Shown here piece by piece: positions 24,999 through 37,510 of a DNA stretch of 64,000 nt (positions are counted from its first letter, which is position 1; the number at the start of each line of letters is the position of its first letter). A program made the translations under genes and the position numbers. This DNA is from Lytechinus pictus (lineage: Eukaryota > Echinodermata > Echinoidea > Temnopleuroida > Toxopneustidae): NCBI RefSeq assembly GCF_037042905.1, contig NC_087261.1:10377717-10441716 (forward strand). Reading direction: 5' to 3'. The notes under the pieces are model-generated. The model had not been told where the DNA came from and did no database searches. It saw nothing but the letters and a program-made list of their open reading frames with translations.

Positions 24999-25087
24999 TC
25001 CACCGAACCGGATTTGAACCAGTGACCTAAGGATGTCAGTGCTAATACCTCTACAGTCCTCCGCTCTACCAACTGAGCTATCGGTGG
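24999..25087 (-). tRNA. tRNA-Tyr-GUA: tRNA-Tyr(GUA), array A gene 2
   Basis: Same exons as the first array-A gene and the same 16-bp intron AGGTATTAGCACTGAC. Downstream T run present. Confidence 0.93.
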
Positions 25088-25166
25088 TTGCAGGCGGAGA
25101 GGGAGCACATAATGAAATAATTTAAAGAAAAGTGTTGGTAGAAAAGAAGAGCGAAAAAAAAACCAC

Positions 25167-25261
25167 TCCACCGAACCGGATTTGAACCAGTGACCTAAGG
25201 ATGTCAGTGCTAATACATTTACCTCTACAGTCCTCCGCTCTACCAACTGAGCTATCGGTGG
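25167..25261 (-). tRNA. tRNA-Tyr-GUA: tRNA-Tyr(GUA), array A gene 3, longer intron
   Basis: The exons are intact but the gene is 95 bp because the intron is 22 bp, with an extra AAATGT-type insertion next to the 5' splice side. Splicing should tolerate this because the anticodon-intron boundary is unchanged. Confidence 0.9.
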
Positions 25262-25343
25262 TTGCTGACGGAAAGGGTGCACATTATTAAATAATTTGAA
25301 GAAAAATGGTAGTATTGAAAAAGAAAAATGAATAAGTTGCCAC

Positions 25344-25432
25344 TCCACCGAACCGGATTCGAACCAGTGACCTAAGGATGACAGTGTTTATACCTCTACA
25401 GTCCTCCGCTCTACCAACTGAGCTATCGGTGG
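25344..25432 (-). tRNA. tRNA-Tyr-GUA: tRNA-Tyr(GUA), array A gene 4
   Basis: Intact exons with canonical T-loop GGTTCGAATCC and intron AGGTATAAACACTGTC, identical to the isolated gene at 21153. Confidence 0.93.
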
Positions 25433-25530
25433 TTGCTGGCGGAGAGGGTACACATAATAGAATGATTCAAAGAAAAGTGTTTACAGAAAAGCAGAGAGAG
25501 GGAGAGAGAAAGGGAGAAAAAAGATACCAC

Positions 25531-25619
25531 TCCACCGAACCGGATTTGAACCAGTGACCTAAGGATGTCAGTTCTAATACATCTACAGTCCTCCGCTCTA
25601 CCAACTGAGCTATCGGTGG
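25531..25619 (-). tRNA. tRNA-Tyr-GUA: tRNA-Tyr(GUA), array A gene 5
   Basis: Intact exons. The intron ATGTATTAGAACTGAC has two unique changes. T-loop type GGTTCAAATCC. Confidence 0.92.
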
Positions 25620-25703
25620 CTGCTGGCGGAGAGAGTGCACATAATTGAAATAATTAAACGAAAAGTGTTGGTAGAAAAGAGAGAGAAAAAAAAGAGTTAC
25701 CAC

Positions 25704-25792
25704 TCCACCGAACCGGATTTGAACCAGTGACCTAAGGATGTCAGTGCTAATACCTCTACAGTCCTCCGCTCTACCAACTGAGCTATCGGTGG
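25704..25792 (-). tRNA. tRNA-Tyr-GUA: tRNA-Tyr(GUA), array A gene 6
   Basis: Intact exons, intron AGGTATTAGCACTGAC, T run downstream. Confidence 0.93.
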
Positions 25793-25878
25793 CTGCTGGC
25801 GGAGAGGGTGCACATAATGGAATAGTTTAAAGAAAAGGGTGGTAGGGGAAAAGGGAAGGGAAATTAAAAAAAACACAC

Positions 25879-25967
25879 TCCACCGAACCGGATTCGAACC
25901 AGTGACCTAAGGATGTCAGTGCTAATTCCTCTACAGTCCTCCGCTCTACCAACTGAGCTATCGGTGG
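25879..25967 (-). tRNA. tRNA-Tyr-GUA: tRNA-Tyr(GUA), array A gene 7
   Basis: Intact exons with T-loop GGTTCGAATCC and intron AGGAATTAGCACTGAC. The 5' flank starts TTGGTGATTG, a sequence also next to the last gene of array B (42062), so these two are the same end of their arrays. Confidence 0.93.
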
Positions 25968-26189
25968 TTGGTGATTGGGTAGAGGCAAATAGCAATCCAG
26001 TTGAAACATGTCTACTTCAAACAATAACCCTTTGCTGAAATGACATCTGGTCTTGAAGACATGAAAACGGACTTTGAAATTGATTATTTACTCGGGTTGC
26101 GTTTAACAATAAATTTGACAAATATTAGAGTTTTGGTTGGAGGCGACAATACTTCTTCTAATCAGGTTAAAGGCTCTCAAAGGTGAGGG

Positions 26190-26490
26190 GGGCACGGGCC
26201 TGATGTGCCCCTATATACCTCACCTGGATACCCCATTGGGCTTGAAAGTAGCGTAATGAGAAAAAAGATTGAGGGGGTGGGACAAATTTTGACCTTTTTT
26301 TTGACCTTTTTGATTAAAAAATATAATTTTGTAATATAATATTGACATGATAATTCAAAAAATGATATCAGATTTCAACCTCCTTTATTTTCATTTTTGG
26401 TCATTTTCTCCCCTTTCTTTTCTTGTTCGTGTCCTGTTTTTTATGTTTGGGGTACATGGCCCCAAGCCCCCTGCTCTATGTACGCCAGTG
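26190..26490. mobile_element. possible hAT-like element, right end only
   Basis: The right end GTACGCCAGTG at 26490 is the reverse complement of a CACTGGCGTAC terminus, as in the 58068 element. A G/C-rich GGGGTACATGGCCCC lies just inside. I could not find the left end or a TSD, so the start is a guess. Confidence 0.35.
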
Positions 26491-27655
26491 AGCTTACTAC
26501 TAAGAAAGAGGAGATGTTGCACACTAATGCAATGATGATCGAGGAGTGTGTTTGAAGATTCTACAATGAGTAAAACATAAATCAATAAAGAAAAAAAATG
26601 AAGAGAAAGGTAGTAAGCTTCAGAAAGAAATAGAAACGGAAATTCCATTCTTAAGTTGATTGAAATAAGATAAGATTTATCATGCTTTCGTGGTACATAA
26701 AATATTATATCAATCATCTTATCATGATCGACCCCTATTGTTTTTTTATCAATTCCGAATCATTGCTAATTGTCACAAGGGATGTTGTCCATTCATGACT
26801 CATTATCAGGTTATTATACCTGATACACCTGATTAACCCAATTTGGTAACGAGCAATGAAGGAAGAATGGTTTGAGGTTTTTAATTAATCATACATCCTT
26901 TTCCTTAAAATACTTCCCAGTCAAGTGCAGCAGTGTCCAGACAACCCTTCTTTTCCTGTTCCGATATATTAAATACCTGGTTTCTACCTGATATGACCGA
27001 TATCCACCAGCTAACATTCGTCATATCCGGTCACTATCTCGAGTACAAACTACTTGGTAGTACCAAATTGGAAACAAATTATTTATTTATTTATTCACGT
27101 TTTCTTTAAAAAGACAGGGTTGTCCCGTTCAACATGTTCAAGCCAATAGGCCTGCATTTCATGGGAGCCCTGTCACACTGATGTTTTTATAACAGAAATA
27201 AGAACGCGGCAAGAGGATGGTCATTTTGACCAAAAAATTGTTTAGAGTGTTTGTAAAAGGAAATGCAACAAAAATACATAGAAAGTTCTGCTCTTGATAT
27301 CTTTGTAATCATGTGACATCCCAGCCAAAAGAGAAACACACGATCAGTTTTTATTCGCATGAGTAAAACTGAAATGAAAGAAACTAAAACCTGTTTTCCA
27401 TGTAATATTTTCGAAAGTTAGCGTTGTTATCACTTCCGATAACTTTTCAACTAGCAATTCAAAACTTTTATTTTCTAAGTCATTCCTCTGGGTCAGTCAT
27501 TAGACCTCATGATTGAATAAAAATCATTCTAAGACAACAGATAGTGATAAACGGAGTAACTCAGTTGAAGACCTATCCTTTATTTTCCAAATTTAGTTGC
27601 TAAGAACCTAATTGATTTTGAAAAGTGGAAATTTCCATCATCATCTAAACACTAT
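26491..27655. other. no recognisable feature
   Basis: About 1.2 kb of AT-rich sequence without supported genes or repeats. Confidence 0.4.
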
Positions 27656-27966
27656 GGCCCATATTCTGAAGTCGGGTTTAACTTAAACTCAGGTTTAAAG
27701 TTGTGGTTTAAGTATGGACAGCCAATTGTTACATAAATCACTAACAGTAGAGACATCATACTTCAGCTCATTTGGCTCGTAATCATTCATAATTGTCTAG
27801 GGAGTACATATAGATTATTGTCTTCACCATCGATGAATCAGGAAAGAGCACAGTAAACATAAAGAACGTACAACTTAATAAAAAAAATTGATACTTTTGG
27901 CTTCCCATACTTAAACCACAACTTTAAACCTGAGTCTAAGTTAAACCTGACTTCAGAATACGGGCC
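27656..27966. mobile_element. foldback MITE with GGCCC ends
   Basis: The ends GGCCCATATTCTGAAGTCGG and CTTCAGAATACGGGCC are inverted for about 65 bases, including CAGGTTTAAAGTTGTGGTTT. TAT lies outside both ends, a possible 3-bp duplication suiting PIF/Harbinger. Confidence 0.8.
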
Positions 27967-28055
27967 TATATATTTTGCGAATAAAATGACTAAGCTTCTG
28001 AATATTTCTCAGCTAAATCGTTTTGTCAGCTGTAACTAAAAACCCAAACACAACA

Positions 28056-28646
28056 TTAAAGGAGAATGAAACTCTTGGAGCAAGTTAGCTTTTGTGAAAG
28101 CAGAAAAATCAAAGAATAATATCAACAAAACTTTGAGTAAAATAGGACTAGCAATAAAAGAGTTATGAGCATTTGAATGTCGAGATCACTAATGCTATGG
28201 AGATCCTCCCATTGGCAATGCGACCAAGATCTGTGATGTCACACACGTACAACTCTCCCATTTGGACACTGAAAATATACCCCAAAACATCTCTTTTTGC
28301 TCATTCTAATCATATGACAAACGATTCATCAATGATATAATGTTGTGAAACCTCTGTACTTGTCATCTCATAAAGAGAACACCTCACCTTGTGATAGACT
28401 CTATAAAAGTGAGAATATAAGTGAAATGAGTACTAAAGTATTGAGGGAGTTGTACGTGTGTGATATCACAGATCTTGGTCGCATTGCCGATGGGAGGATC
28501 TACATGGCACTAGTGATCTCAATATTCAAATGCTCATAACTTTCTTATTATTCATTCAATCTTCCTCAAACTTTCAACAATATGTTTCTTTGATTTTTCT
28601 TTTTGATATGGATTCAGATGGTTTCAAGGGTTTCATTCTCCTTTAA
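28056..28646. mobile_element. TTAA-flanked MITE, family 3
   Basis: Ends TTAAAGGAGAATGAAAC and GTTTCATTCTCCTTTAA are inverted, with arms continuing to CCAAGATCTGTGATGTCACA against its near-complement. TTAA flanks both sides. Non-coding. Confidence 0.85.
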
Positions 28647-31126
28647 CTAATATTCTCAACACCAACTGAAATAATTTCCCTGTAGAGTACCACTAACATG
28701 TTTTTAAAGTCCTACTTTGAACGCTTCCGTGTTGGGACTTTTCTGTGACGCCATGATGACGCACTTATGAAATTGCCTCCTCGAAGAAAAATAAAAAAGA
28801 AGAAGAATATTTTCCCATGGACGGGGAAATACCATGTGATATGATTCATGCTGCTATATTCTGCGCGATCACGGATAGGTATGAATAGGCTATAATTGGT
28901 TTAAGTCCCATTTCTGTGTTTTCGTGTATGGTACCACTTGCTGTGAAGTCCTTTACTCGAAGGTTTTTTTTTTCAAATAAGAGAGTCCCCATCAGTTTCA
29001 TTTGCCTGGAATAATACCAGTACGGTTCCATCATCTTTCGAGGTTCAACTATTTTTTTGTCATTGGTCACTGTGGGTTTGATATAATTTTGACATCATTT
29101 CTATTTTTGAATTGTTCTTTTCCATTACACATCATAACAAATTTAGTTTGGGTTAGGGAGCTGCCTTGGACCATTTTAGGGGGTCGATGAGGCGGGGAGG
29201 CAGGGGGGGGGGGCAAGTTCTGCCGTATTGAACACTATTTTGTACATTGTAACACAGACTATAGACCAACCCAATTCATTATCCCGAATCCATGTGGTTT
29301 AGATAATTACGAGCGAGTAAAGCGATCGAGGAATCGTTGTGGAAATGCACTTTAATAAAAAAAAAAACTTTGTGTTTATCCACTGAAAGGCGATTATTGG
29401 GATATCACATCAAAGTATTGAGCCCGACCTCAGATTTAAAAACAAAAGAAAATAAAAGAAATAAGGATAGAGATGGATATATACCACGATTTCATTCGGG
29501 GTGCTCTGGGAATGTCTCTTCTTAAAGAGTCATTCGTGCGACACGTGTGAACAACATGTTATATCGCTAAAACATTGGGAAAACTTCGACATGATAGGAG
29601 AAAGTGTACCTAAGGGGGTAGTTTAACACCCATTGTCTGACAAAATATTTAATATGGGTCTCTCGAAAAGATTAGCAGCAAGAAATTTAAAGATGCATGA
29701 AACGTCACATTGTTTGTTTTATATCTTCTTTATTTTGAAGGCAATTGGATTTCATTCGGCGTATTTCAAGGGGCAGATTTAGGTGCTTATAATGGGGAGG
29801 GGCAAAATGGTTATAAAAAAGACATCGTTCCAAATTGCAACATATATTTACTCTTTAAAAAAAGCTCACCCCCCCCGATCCGCATTTGTATATCCTCAAG
29901 TAAAATAGAAATGGCTTGAATCTGTTTGATTGTTATGTCATAGCAAAAAGAAAAGGCCCTAAAATAAAAATGATAATAAAAAAAAAAGAAAATATGAATT
30001 ATAACTTTAGGCTGTCATTGCTTTCTTTAAAACTAAAGTTGTTATGGAGTATTTTTGTGCAGTGGAAAATTGGTAAAATCTTCTGAACGTATTTCATTTA
30101 AAAATAATTAACAGGAAAAGTCGAAACATGGAATTTCATGTTAACATCGGTGATGAAAAAAATGTCCATCCCATTTCGGACCCCAAATGCCCCTGCCGAG
30201 TCCAGGCCGTCACATCTTAACGCCAGCCCGGCGTGAGCCCGGTGCGAACATGACACTACATTGCCTCAAGCAAGCCGCATTCCATCGCTCAAGATCACTC
30301 AAAACAACAAAATATGAATAAGAATATTGGACTATATCTGCTCCTTTCTTTCATCCAAATTCTTGTTTTGATAGATTGGTTGAAGTGATTTGTTTTCGCA
30401 GCCATGTCTTTTTATATCTTGTAGTATTACATTTACCGCTCACACCCAACATGACACGAATAAAAGAAAATGACATTTGAAATGTCTGCTATTATAGCTG
30501 TAGGCTTTTGGTCCATATGCTATGAATTATATTTTGGTGTAATGTTACTGGCATAATGCCATTTCACATCGTAATTCATTCAAACAAAAAGAACAAAAAG
30601 ACACTGAACTACCAAATATGATTTACTACTATTTTCTCCTAGTGTAGGGAGGTGCAGTCAATATATCCTTAAAATTAGGAGAGAAAAGGGAGCCCTGTCC
30701 TGTAGACATAGTGTCCCATATAATGACTGAGCATTTTGATCATTAAAAAATATTTATTTTAATCTTGTTAAACACTTCTTTTTTTTTTATTCCCAAAACA
30801 CAAATTGTGTAATAATTGTCCTCATTCTCATTCACAACAAATCAAGTACAGTGAGTTGTGCGAGCTTACAATGAAACTAATTTGCATGCTGCTTGGATGA
30901 TGTCCTTTTCTCTGTCTTGACTTGTGTGAAGATTTTTTTTATGGGGGAGTGGCGTTTTAGGAAGATTTTTTTTCTCCAGCAATAGATTGAGTAGGGAAGT
31001 ACGAATATAACTGAACTTAGGCATATTACAAAAATAATTAGGCCCTATTCATATAAATACATCAATATTAAAAATTACCTAGGCACCTCCATCCCCCACT
31101 TAGCCTGCATTTTTTTATAAAGGTGT

Positions 31127-31128
<2 letters not shown>
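28647..31128. other. 2.5 kb with no supported gene
   Basis: AT-rich sequence with G or C tracts near 29205 and 29870. No recognisable coding or repeat family. Confidence 0.4.

Positions 31129-31162
<34 letters not shown>
31129..31162. repeat. (AT)17 dinucleotide repeat
   Basis: Uninterrupted AT repeat of 34 bases. Confidence 0.97.
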
Positions 31163-31166
<4 letters not shown>

Positions 31167-32081
31167 AACCCACTCAAGTCTTGATAGTTCATTATTTCAA
31201 AACAAAAAAAATGAATAAAAATAAAAACATTGTAATAATGGCTACTTTAGTCTATTGGTCACTTTGCGAAGGTACTGTTTTGGCCGAGGAATGGAAGACT
31301 TAATTCATTCATTTGACCACAGAATTGCTGTACATCACTGATTTGACCATCAAACATCAATGTCCTATCGGATTGAGGACGGAATAAGTGACAGAAATAT
31401 ACCCGTCATTCATCGCGTTGATGGCCCATGACAAGATGTCAATATTTACTACGAGTGAAATACGATACAGGCTATTCATAGTCTTTAAACAAAACCACTA
31501 TCAACAAAGCATCACACTTACTTCTTTTTAAGATTACGGAAATGCATTTGTAGCCATCATTTCGTCACTATTATCATGTCGACAAATATGCATCTTGTTA
31601 TTTGTGAATGTCTTAATCACGATACTGATGAATTTGGATGAGATATTGAAATAGGGTTTGTAAAGTAAGACTAATAACAGCGGGCAGTCGGGTGGTGACC
31701 TCAGGTGACCTTCTGCTTTACCTCCCCTGAGGACATGTGACCTGACGTGCCCTGTATCATGTGGTCGGAGAGATGACCATGGTAACGGAACGCCACGATG
31801 CTTCAAAATGACAAGGAAAAAACTCTCTCGTGTCGATTCAAGGGGTTTGCACATGAACATGATGAGTGGATGTCAAGAGCATACGATCAGCCGAATACAT
31901 TGTAAAGAACGGGTAGAAATATGACTTGGACAATCGGTTTGGAAGGGGAGGGGATGCTTTGGAAGGTGAACTGGAACTCTATAATATAGGCCCAAATACT
32001 GCAGCCATGACTGCAGCAGCTGTGAATCGTTGTAATTTACTTATAGGGAACTATAGCTCTTAAATTGATGCCTTCTCTTTC
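31163..32081. other. no gene seen; contains a DR4 site
   Basis: Unique-looking sequence; the only specific motif is the nuclear-receptor type site at 31696-31711. Confidence 0.4.
31696..31711 (-). promoter_or_regulatory. perfect DR4 nuclear-receptor-like site
   Basis: TGACCTCAGGTGACCT reads AGGTCA, four bases, AGGTCA on the minus strand, the consensus of thyroid hormone/LXR-type receptor heterodimers. A further TGACCT half-site lies about 30 bases on. No promoter is identified nearby, so function is only inferred. Confidence 0.35.
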
Positions 32082-32247
32082 CTGTGGAGCGTTTCATGAA
32101 AGGACTCGTCAGACGTTTTATCCGACAAGTCCTGTCTTATCCGACAGTAACTATGGTAACAGCGACTTCCAGCCAATCGTTATCAAGGAAAGTTGTCACA
32201 CCTGACAACTTGTCGTCGGACGAAAATGTTGATGAAACACTCCACAG
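32082..32247. mobile_element. GTTTCAT foldback element, copy 1
   Basis: Ends CTGTGGAGCGTTTCATGAA and ATGAAACACTCCACAG are inverted. The interior has CCGACAGTAACTATGGTAAC. The same family occurs at 38565 and as a fragment at 1425. Non-coding, small, no transposase. Confidence 0.75.
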
Positions 32248-32366
32248 AAGTCTCAAGCAGAATAGCTTGATATAGACTCCCTCGTTTTCGTTATATGAAA
32301 TGGATATTTTGAAAATTGATTGTTTTGCAGTTTCTGAATTCATGATTTAAATTTCTTTCATATACC

Positions 32367-32544
32367 CTCTAAATTCCGTAGATTGAAAGTCAGTCTAATA
32401 GATTGCTGTCAGGGACCAATTCACAATTGGATCAAAAGTTTCAATGGAACAAGATTGAATTATATATCTATTAATTTGAACATTCAATCCAACTTTGGAT
32501 TGGTCCCTAATGGCAATCTATTTCAATCTACGGAATTTAGAGAG
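32367..32544. mobile_element. foldback element with CTCTAAATTCCGTAGATTG ends
   Basis: CTCTAAATTCCGTAGATTGA is matched by its reverse complement at the right edge (TCAATCTACGGAATTTAGAG). The interior also has opposed GGACCAAT and ATTGGTCC. No TSD defined. Confidence 0.7.
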
Positions 32545-34198
32545 TAAATCCGATGACATCATTTCATTGTATGTATTTCAGTGACATACATAATATAAAG
32601 AAAATATTGATGGTGCACAACATGGCATTTTGTTGGAAAATTTTCGCGAGCGAGCGAAAAAATTGGACTTTAAAATCAAAATTGATAATAATATCGAACA
32701 TAATATATCATACATTTCACCCCCTTTCCTTAATTTTCTTTCCTTTTCTCCTTTTTACCATTTTATTTATGTTTTTTTTTTTTGGGGGGGTGGGCAGAGC
32801 CCCCAAGCCTCGCATCTGTGCGTCATTGGTTATTTCTTTATAGGTGGGCCTATGCCAACTATAATTATATTAATTGAAAAATAACAATCTAAGTTACCAT
32901 AACTAATAAGAGATTTTGAGCAAGCCTATTATCGATTATTCGTAACAAAAAGCGTCATTTTTTATTCGCTCGATTTATTCTCTCACCGTAAATTTTGTTT
33001 TCTTATTTCCCTTATCATAAACGTCGGCACCCTCAGAATCTTGGCCCACTGTGCCACTGGTCAGTCAAGCATAATGCTACCTCCCAAGTTCAATCCCCAC
33101 CCCCTCCTCTTTGCGCCACCCCCACCCCTCCCCTCCATTTTTCTCGGTGAATGCAAAACAACACGTGTTAAATCCTATTGATCATTCCCCAGAGATTTGA
33201 AATATTTTCCCAATATATCCAACTGAAGAACACATGTTGTTATGAGTATCCCATTCCTGCCATTCCACTGGTCGCATCTCCACCCAGAACTCAAGGGCTC
33301 CGAACCGCGGGGACAGGCCAAGAGGGTCACGTCTCTCTCACGGAAGACCGTAACCCAAGACGAAAAAAAAATGACAAGAAAGAAATTAACACAATATTTG
33401 ATAGAAGTGAAATAGTGATCAAGTGTTCTCTGTTTAAAGATAATCAATCTGCATTTGAAATTAAGTGTATAATTGATAAATGTGGCATAAGAGAACTCCA
33501 TGAAGTGCTAGAAAAATAGATTTGGTAAAAATTATATCGAGGTTTTTTTTTTTGGTAGTGGCGGGAGTATAGAAAAGTTTTTATTTTCCGCATTAAAAAA
33601 AATACAAAACGGATGGATAACCAATATTTAGTTTTGTCAACAAGACAATACTGTTCTTCCATGGGGTCCATATATGGAGATTGGGGGGGGGGGGGTAGGC
33701 GGTGAGGTAGTAAATTTGGGTAATCCGAGTTTCAGATACAGTTCACTCTGCTATTCCTGAAAAATAAGAGAAAGTGGAGTAGGTATTAAAACAGAAGATT
33801 TAATTCTGCATGAGATTTGGGATTTAAAAAGTTGAAATTAGGCAGATTTTGAAGGACTTTGATTGAAATATGCATGATAAACATTACTTTGCAATTTTAT
33901 TGCAAATAGAGTTTTTTAATCAAATTTTCTTTGCCTGTGTCGTGGGTGGGTGGGTGGTTCAGTTCCCACCTTCCATTAGGCGATAAACTACATCAGTTAT
34001 TAAAACAGACAGAAAAGGGGACTATTTCGCGATCTTACCCTATTTACATCTAGCATGGACCTACATGCATCCAGGTAGCAATTGAATACCCTTCTCGAAT
34101 TATCCCCCCCCCCCCCCGTCCTCCCCTGTCACAAAGATGACTAACCTAAGAGATTGGATGTTGTCAGTCACCCGTATCATTGGCGTGGAAAGAGGCCT
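32545..34198. other. no supported gene; possible hAT-end fragment near 32760-32825
   Basis: Contains GCGAGCGAGCGAAAAAA and a G tract followed by AGAGCCCCCAAGCC, a combination seen in the hAT-like ends here, but the borders are unclear. A G tract also lies near 33683 and a C tract near 34105. No coding frame is convincing. Confidence 0.35.
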
Positions 34199-34350
34199 GG
34201 GGTCGTTTCATAAAGCTGTCCGAACGACAGGTGAACCTTTCTTACGCGCTTAACCATCGCCAATGAATATACCATTTACCACAAGAAAGGATCACCAGTC
34301 GTTCTTAAAGTCGCTCTTAACTTACGAACAGCTTTATGAAACACCCACCT
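34199..34350. mobile_element. tandem foldback, GGGTCGTTTCATAAAGCTGT type, copy A
   Basis: Ends GGGTCGTTTCATAAAGCTGT and ACAGCTTTATGAAACACCC are inverted. Immediately followed by a second copy in the same orientation. Confidence 0.75.
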
Positions 34351-34352
34351 GG

Positions 34353-34509
34353 GGGTCGTTTCATAAAGCTGTCCGTACGACAGGTGAACCTTTCTTACGC
34401 GCTAAACCATCGCCAATGAACATTTTGGTGTATACACTTTACTACAAGAGATGATCACCAGTCGTTCTTAAAGTCACTCTTAACTTAAGAACAGCTTTAG
34501 GAAACACCC
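34353..34509. mobile_element. tandem foldback, copy B
   Basis: Second copy of the preceding element, separated by only a few bases, with a small insertion and an AGCTTTAGGAAACACCC right end. Confidence 0.75.
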
Positions 34510-34510
34510 A

Positions 34511-34633
34511 TTGCATAAAATATGGCAACCTTGCCATCCAATATATGGTAACTTGCATAGAATCCTTGATTTTGATTGGCTGTGGATCAGCATTGGATGG
34601 CAAAGTCACCATAAAAGTAACTTTTATGCAACG
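34511..34633. mobile_element. foldback element with TTGCATAAAA ends
   Basis: TTGCATAAAATATGG is matched by TAACTTTTATGCAA at the right edge, and TTGCCATCCAA is matched by TTGGATGGCAA. It abuts the preceding foldback. Confidence 0.7.
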
Positions 34634-34856
34634 GGGACAGCATGCTCTCTGAAGTCAATTACGATGATTTTGTCATAGACCCGTTTGATAGGATATTTTT
34701 TTTTAAATTGACAATGCATAGACAAAATGTGAACAAAATAACACGTTAAAATGACGGAAAACCATTGTTTTTAATCTCTTCCTCATCATAAAGAAACTTG
34801 ATAAACATTTATATATATACGATTCAAGGATTCAAGATGAGAACATTTCTTACAAT

Positions 34857-35099
34857 CAGTGGCTTGGAGGGGGGCTCTTGACCCCCCCCCCCCCCCACAA
34901 AAGAAAATCGCGACGAAGAAAAAAAAAGAGAAAAGGAAAGAGAAGGAAAGAGAAGGAAAGAGAGAAGGGTGAAATCTATCACAAAACTAAAAATGTCGAC
35001 ATTTTTGCTCGTTCGCTTCTCTCGCTCGCAACTTTTTATAAATTTTACACGATAGGCCATATCTAGCCCCCTCAAATTTGTTGGCTCATTAAGCCACTG
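34857..35099. mobile_element. short hAT-like element with near-perfect 8-bp TSD
   Basis: Ends CAGTGGCTT and AAGCCACTG are inverted. CTTACAAT on the left and CTAACAAT on the right match at 7 of 8. The interior is a C tract, then an AG-rich run, then GCTCGTTCGC. Non-coding. Confidence 0.75.
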
Positions 35100-36004
35100 C
35101 TAACAATGGTTACGAAATAAATGAACAAAACATAACAACTCGATCAAATCCTACAGGAGAGCTACCACACCCCTTGGTTTTCATGAATTCGGCAAAATAG
35201 CCATGTTTCTGTCAACAGAATGAGGCGATGCTACCCAAGTACCAAAAATATTTTAAACTTCGAATGATTTTTCATATGATCCGACAGATCCTTCGTCAAC
35301 CCTTTGTCATCAATTATGTTCTCATATTATTTCAAATATTCTCGATTGCGTTTGAATTGTTTGTAATAAGACCACGCTTTATTATCGATGAATTATGTCA
35401 GGACATAGTGATTATGGTAGACCAAGTGTACATTTGATCTTGACATTGAACTCCTTTTATGCCAGGCCTTCGATGGGCATCCTCATTTAGCTTTCATGGC
35501 TACATCCCACAATGCATCACTGCTTCCAATCCTTAATGTCATTTTTTTGCCTTGTTAACAGTTTGTGTTTTTCTTGTAGGTAACAAGGTTAATCAATATT
35601 TTTTCTTTAAAAAAATGCCCTTCAAGGGTGTATGCATGAATGAAATGAATGACATCTTAATTCCTCTCATTGACTCGTTTTTTGAAAAAAATAATTTTCT
35701 TCTTCGTTATCTTTTTTTGTTTCTTAATAAAATTGCTAGAATTAATCGATAATCGTCCTTGCCTCTTAATTCTCAATTTTCCACGTGACTCCACATACTC
35801 ATCCCACCAAAAGATAGCTTGATCACGTGACTTGGACGCCGATCAATGTGTAATAATGTACGTATCACAGTCATCGTGTATTATTTATCTTCCTAACGAC
35901 TGATCTCATAAAATGTCACAATGTCAGAAGCATCGGACTCTTCCCCGAGGACATCAATAATTGATGGGTGGCGAAAGATTAGCACATGTCATTGGGAGGT
36001 GCGC
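35100..36004. other. no recognisable feature
   Basis: About 0.9 kb of AT-rich sequence. Confidence 0.4.
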
Positions 36005-36290
36005 AGGGGCGTAGTTCAGATGGGGGGGGGGGCGTTTTTATATAAAAATAATAAAGAGAAAATACAAGCAGGAGAGAGCTTCAGAAAGAGGGGGGGGGGG
36101 GAGAAGGGAGTCTAATTTAAAATGGAAGATCTCTTGGCTACCAATTCTTTTACTTAGGATGCTTCTAATAATGATTTGTGATAACTTGTAGTTGAAATCA
36201 TTTTTTTTACAGTTTGCCCTATAATTCACATCAATCTCGCCCTGCATCAATATTGGCGGGGGCCGGGGGGGGGGGGGCAATTACCTCAGA
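36005..36290. mobile_element. possible hAT-like element with G tracts
   Basis: CAGGGGCGTAGTTCAG is a hAT-like left end, followed by a G tract. Two more long G tracts lie to the right. GAGGTGCG occurs on both sides and could be a TSD, but the right TIR is not convincing. Confidence 0.35.
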
Positions 36291-37510
36291 GGTGCGCTAT
36301 AATTTTCATAAACATCATAAAGTACCGAACAGTTGACATGGTGGAGGTATGATCGCACGATATATAGTTTGATCACATAATATCCTCTCTCACATGTCAC
36401 GCAAGAGAAGAAGGGGGGGGGTGTTAAGGGCCCCCGCAACTATGAGCGACGAACCGGACCCCCTTTTTTCGCCATGTGACCGTCATTGGATTAAAAACCA
36501 TTACAATTTGGAAGAGAAAGAGATAAAGATATGAAAGAGGGGAAATAGACAGAGAGAGAGCAAGAAAGAGAGAAAGAGAGAAGGAGAGGAGGGGGTGGGG
36601 TGGAGGAAGGAATGGAGGAGAGGGGGAGAAAAAAAAGACGTGCCCAAAGAAGCATTTATTTCACAATATCCTGATGAAGATGATGGCAATGCCCGAGTGA
36701 GTAAATAATTGAAGGGTGGATGAAACGACGACGGATCGTTAAACGCAAGAGAAGATTCGAATATATTCGAACTCTTGATGATAAGTCATCTAGAGTTCAG
36801 CCAAGTTACTTGTTCCAAATGTGGAAGTGACTGAATGATGTTTTTAAGAAGGATGATTACTTAAAGTGTCATGATATGGTCACATAATGTGATTTTACTC
36901 CTAATGACTTTGAACTTGTGTATTTTATATATGTATAAATTTGTTTTAGTTGATTTTATTCTGGTTTTGATCGATTTCACTTTATCAACACGCATACAGT
37001 AGTACAAACAAAACACTTTGGAGAGCATTTCTTATTATTGTGTTTCATGGGAAAGGTGACTTAAATAACGTGTTATATGTCGATTGCTACAAATTAATAA
37101 AATTATGGGAATATGAAATTGAACCAACTAAAACGTTTACGTCTTTTAGTTAATACTTATTTCAGAACAATAAAACAATATAGGTGTATAGGCCTATGAC
37201 AAGGAATACGAGAAGGAAAGTACAAGACATACTTTAAGACCGTTTTAAAAGGTCACGTGGTTCCGAAGGTCATTCCGAGGCATTGGCTAAGATTGTCAAC
37301 ATCGGAAATGAATCAATTTAAACGAATGAAAATGACTTTCAAAGAATGGCGCCCCAAGCAAAAGCCATGGTGTTGTTATACTGTCTTGTTATACAAGACT
37401 CAACCCCGTCCTCTATTAACTCTACCAGCCTCGCGGCGGAGTGTCAACCGTGATAAGCCGGTCGATTGAGACAAGTTGGGATACATCTCAGCATCTATTT
37501 AGAGTTGGCA
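36291..37510. other. no supported gene; purine-rich segment
   Basis: A GA-rich run lies at about 36510-36625. Otherwise nothing is recognisable. Confidence 0.4.

Noticed and set aside
24479-26024. Repeated minus-strand frames reading PPIAQLVERRTVEV
   Set aside because: These are translations of tRNA-Tyr genes in array A, a common misannotation. The same applies to the frames at 40803-42255.
33175-33519. Overlapping 108- and 113-codon frames on opposite strands
   Set aside because: Local GC rise gives open frames on both strands; no splice signals or family match to choose either.
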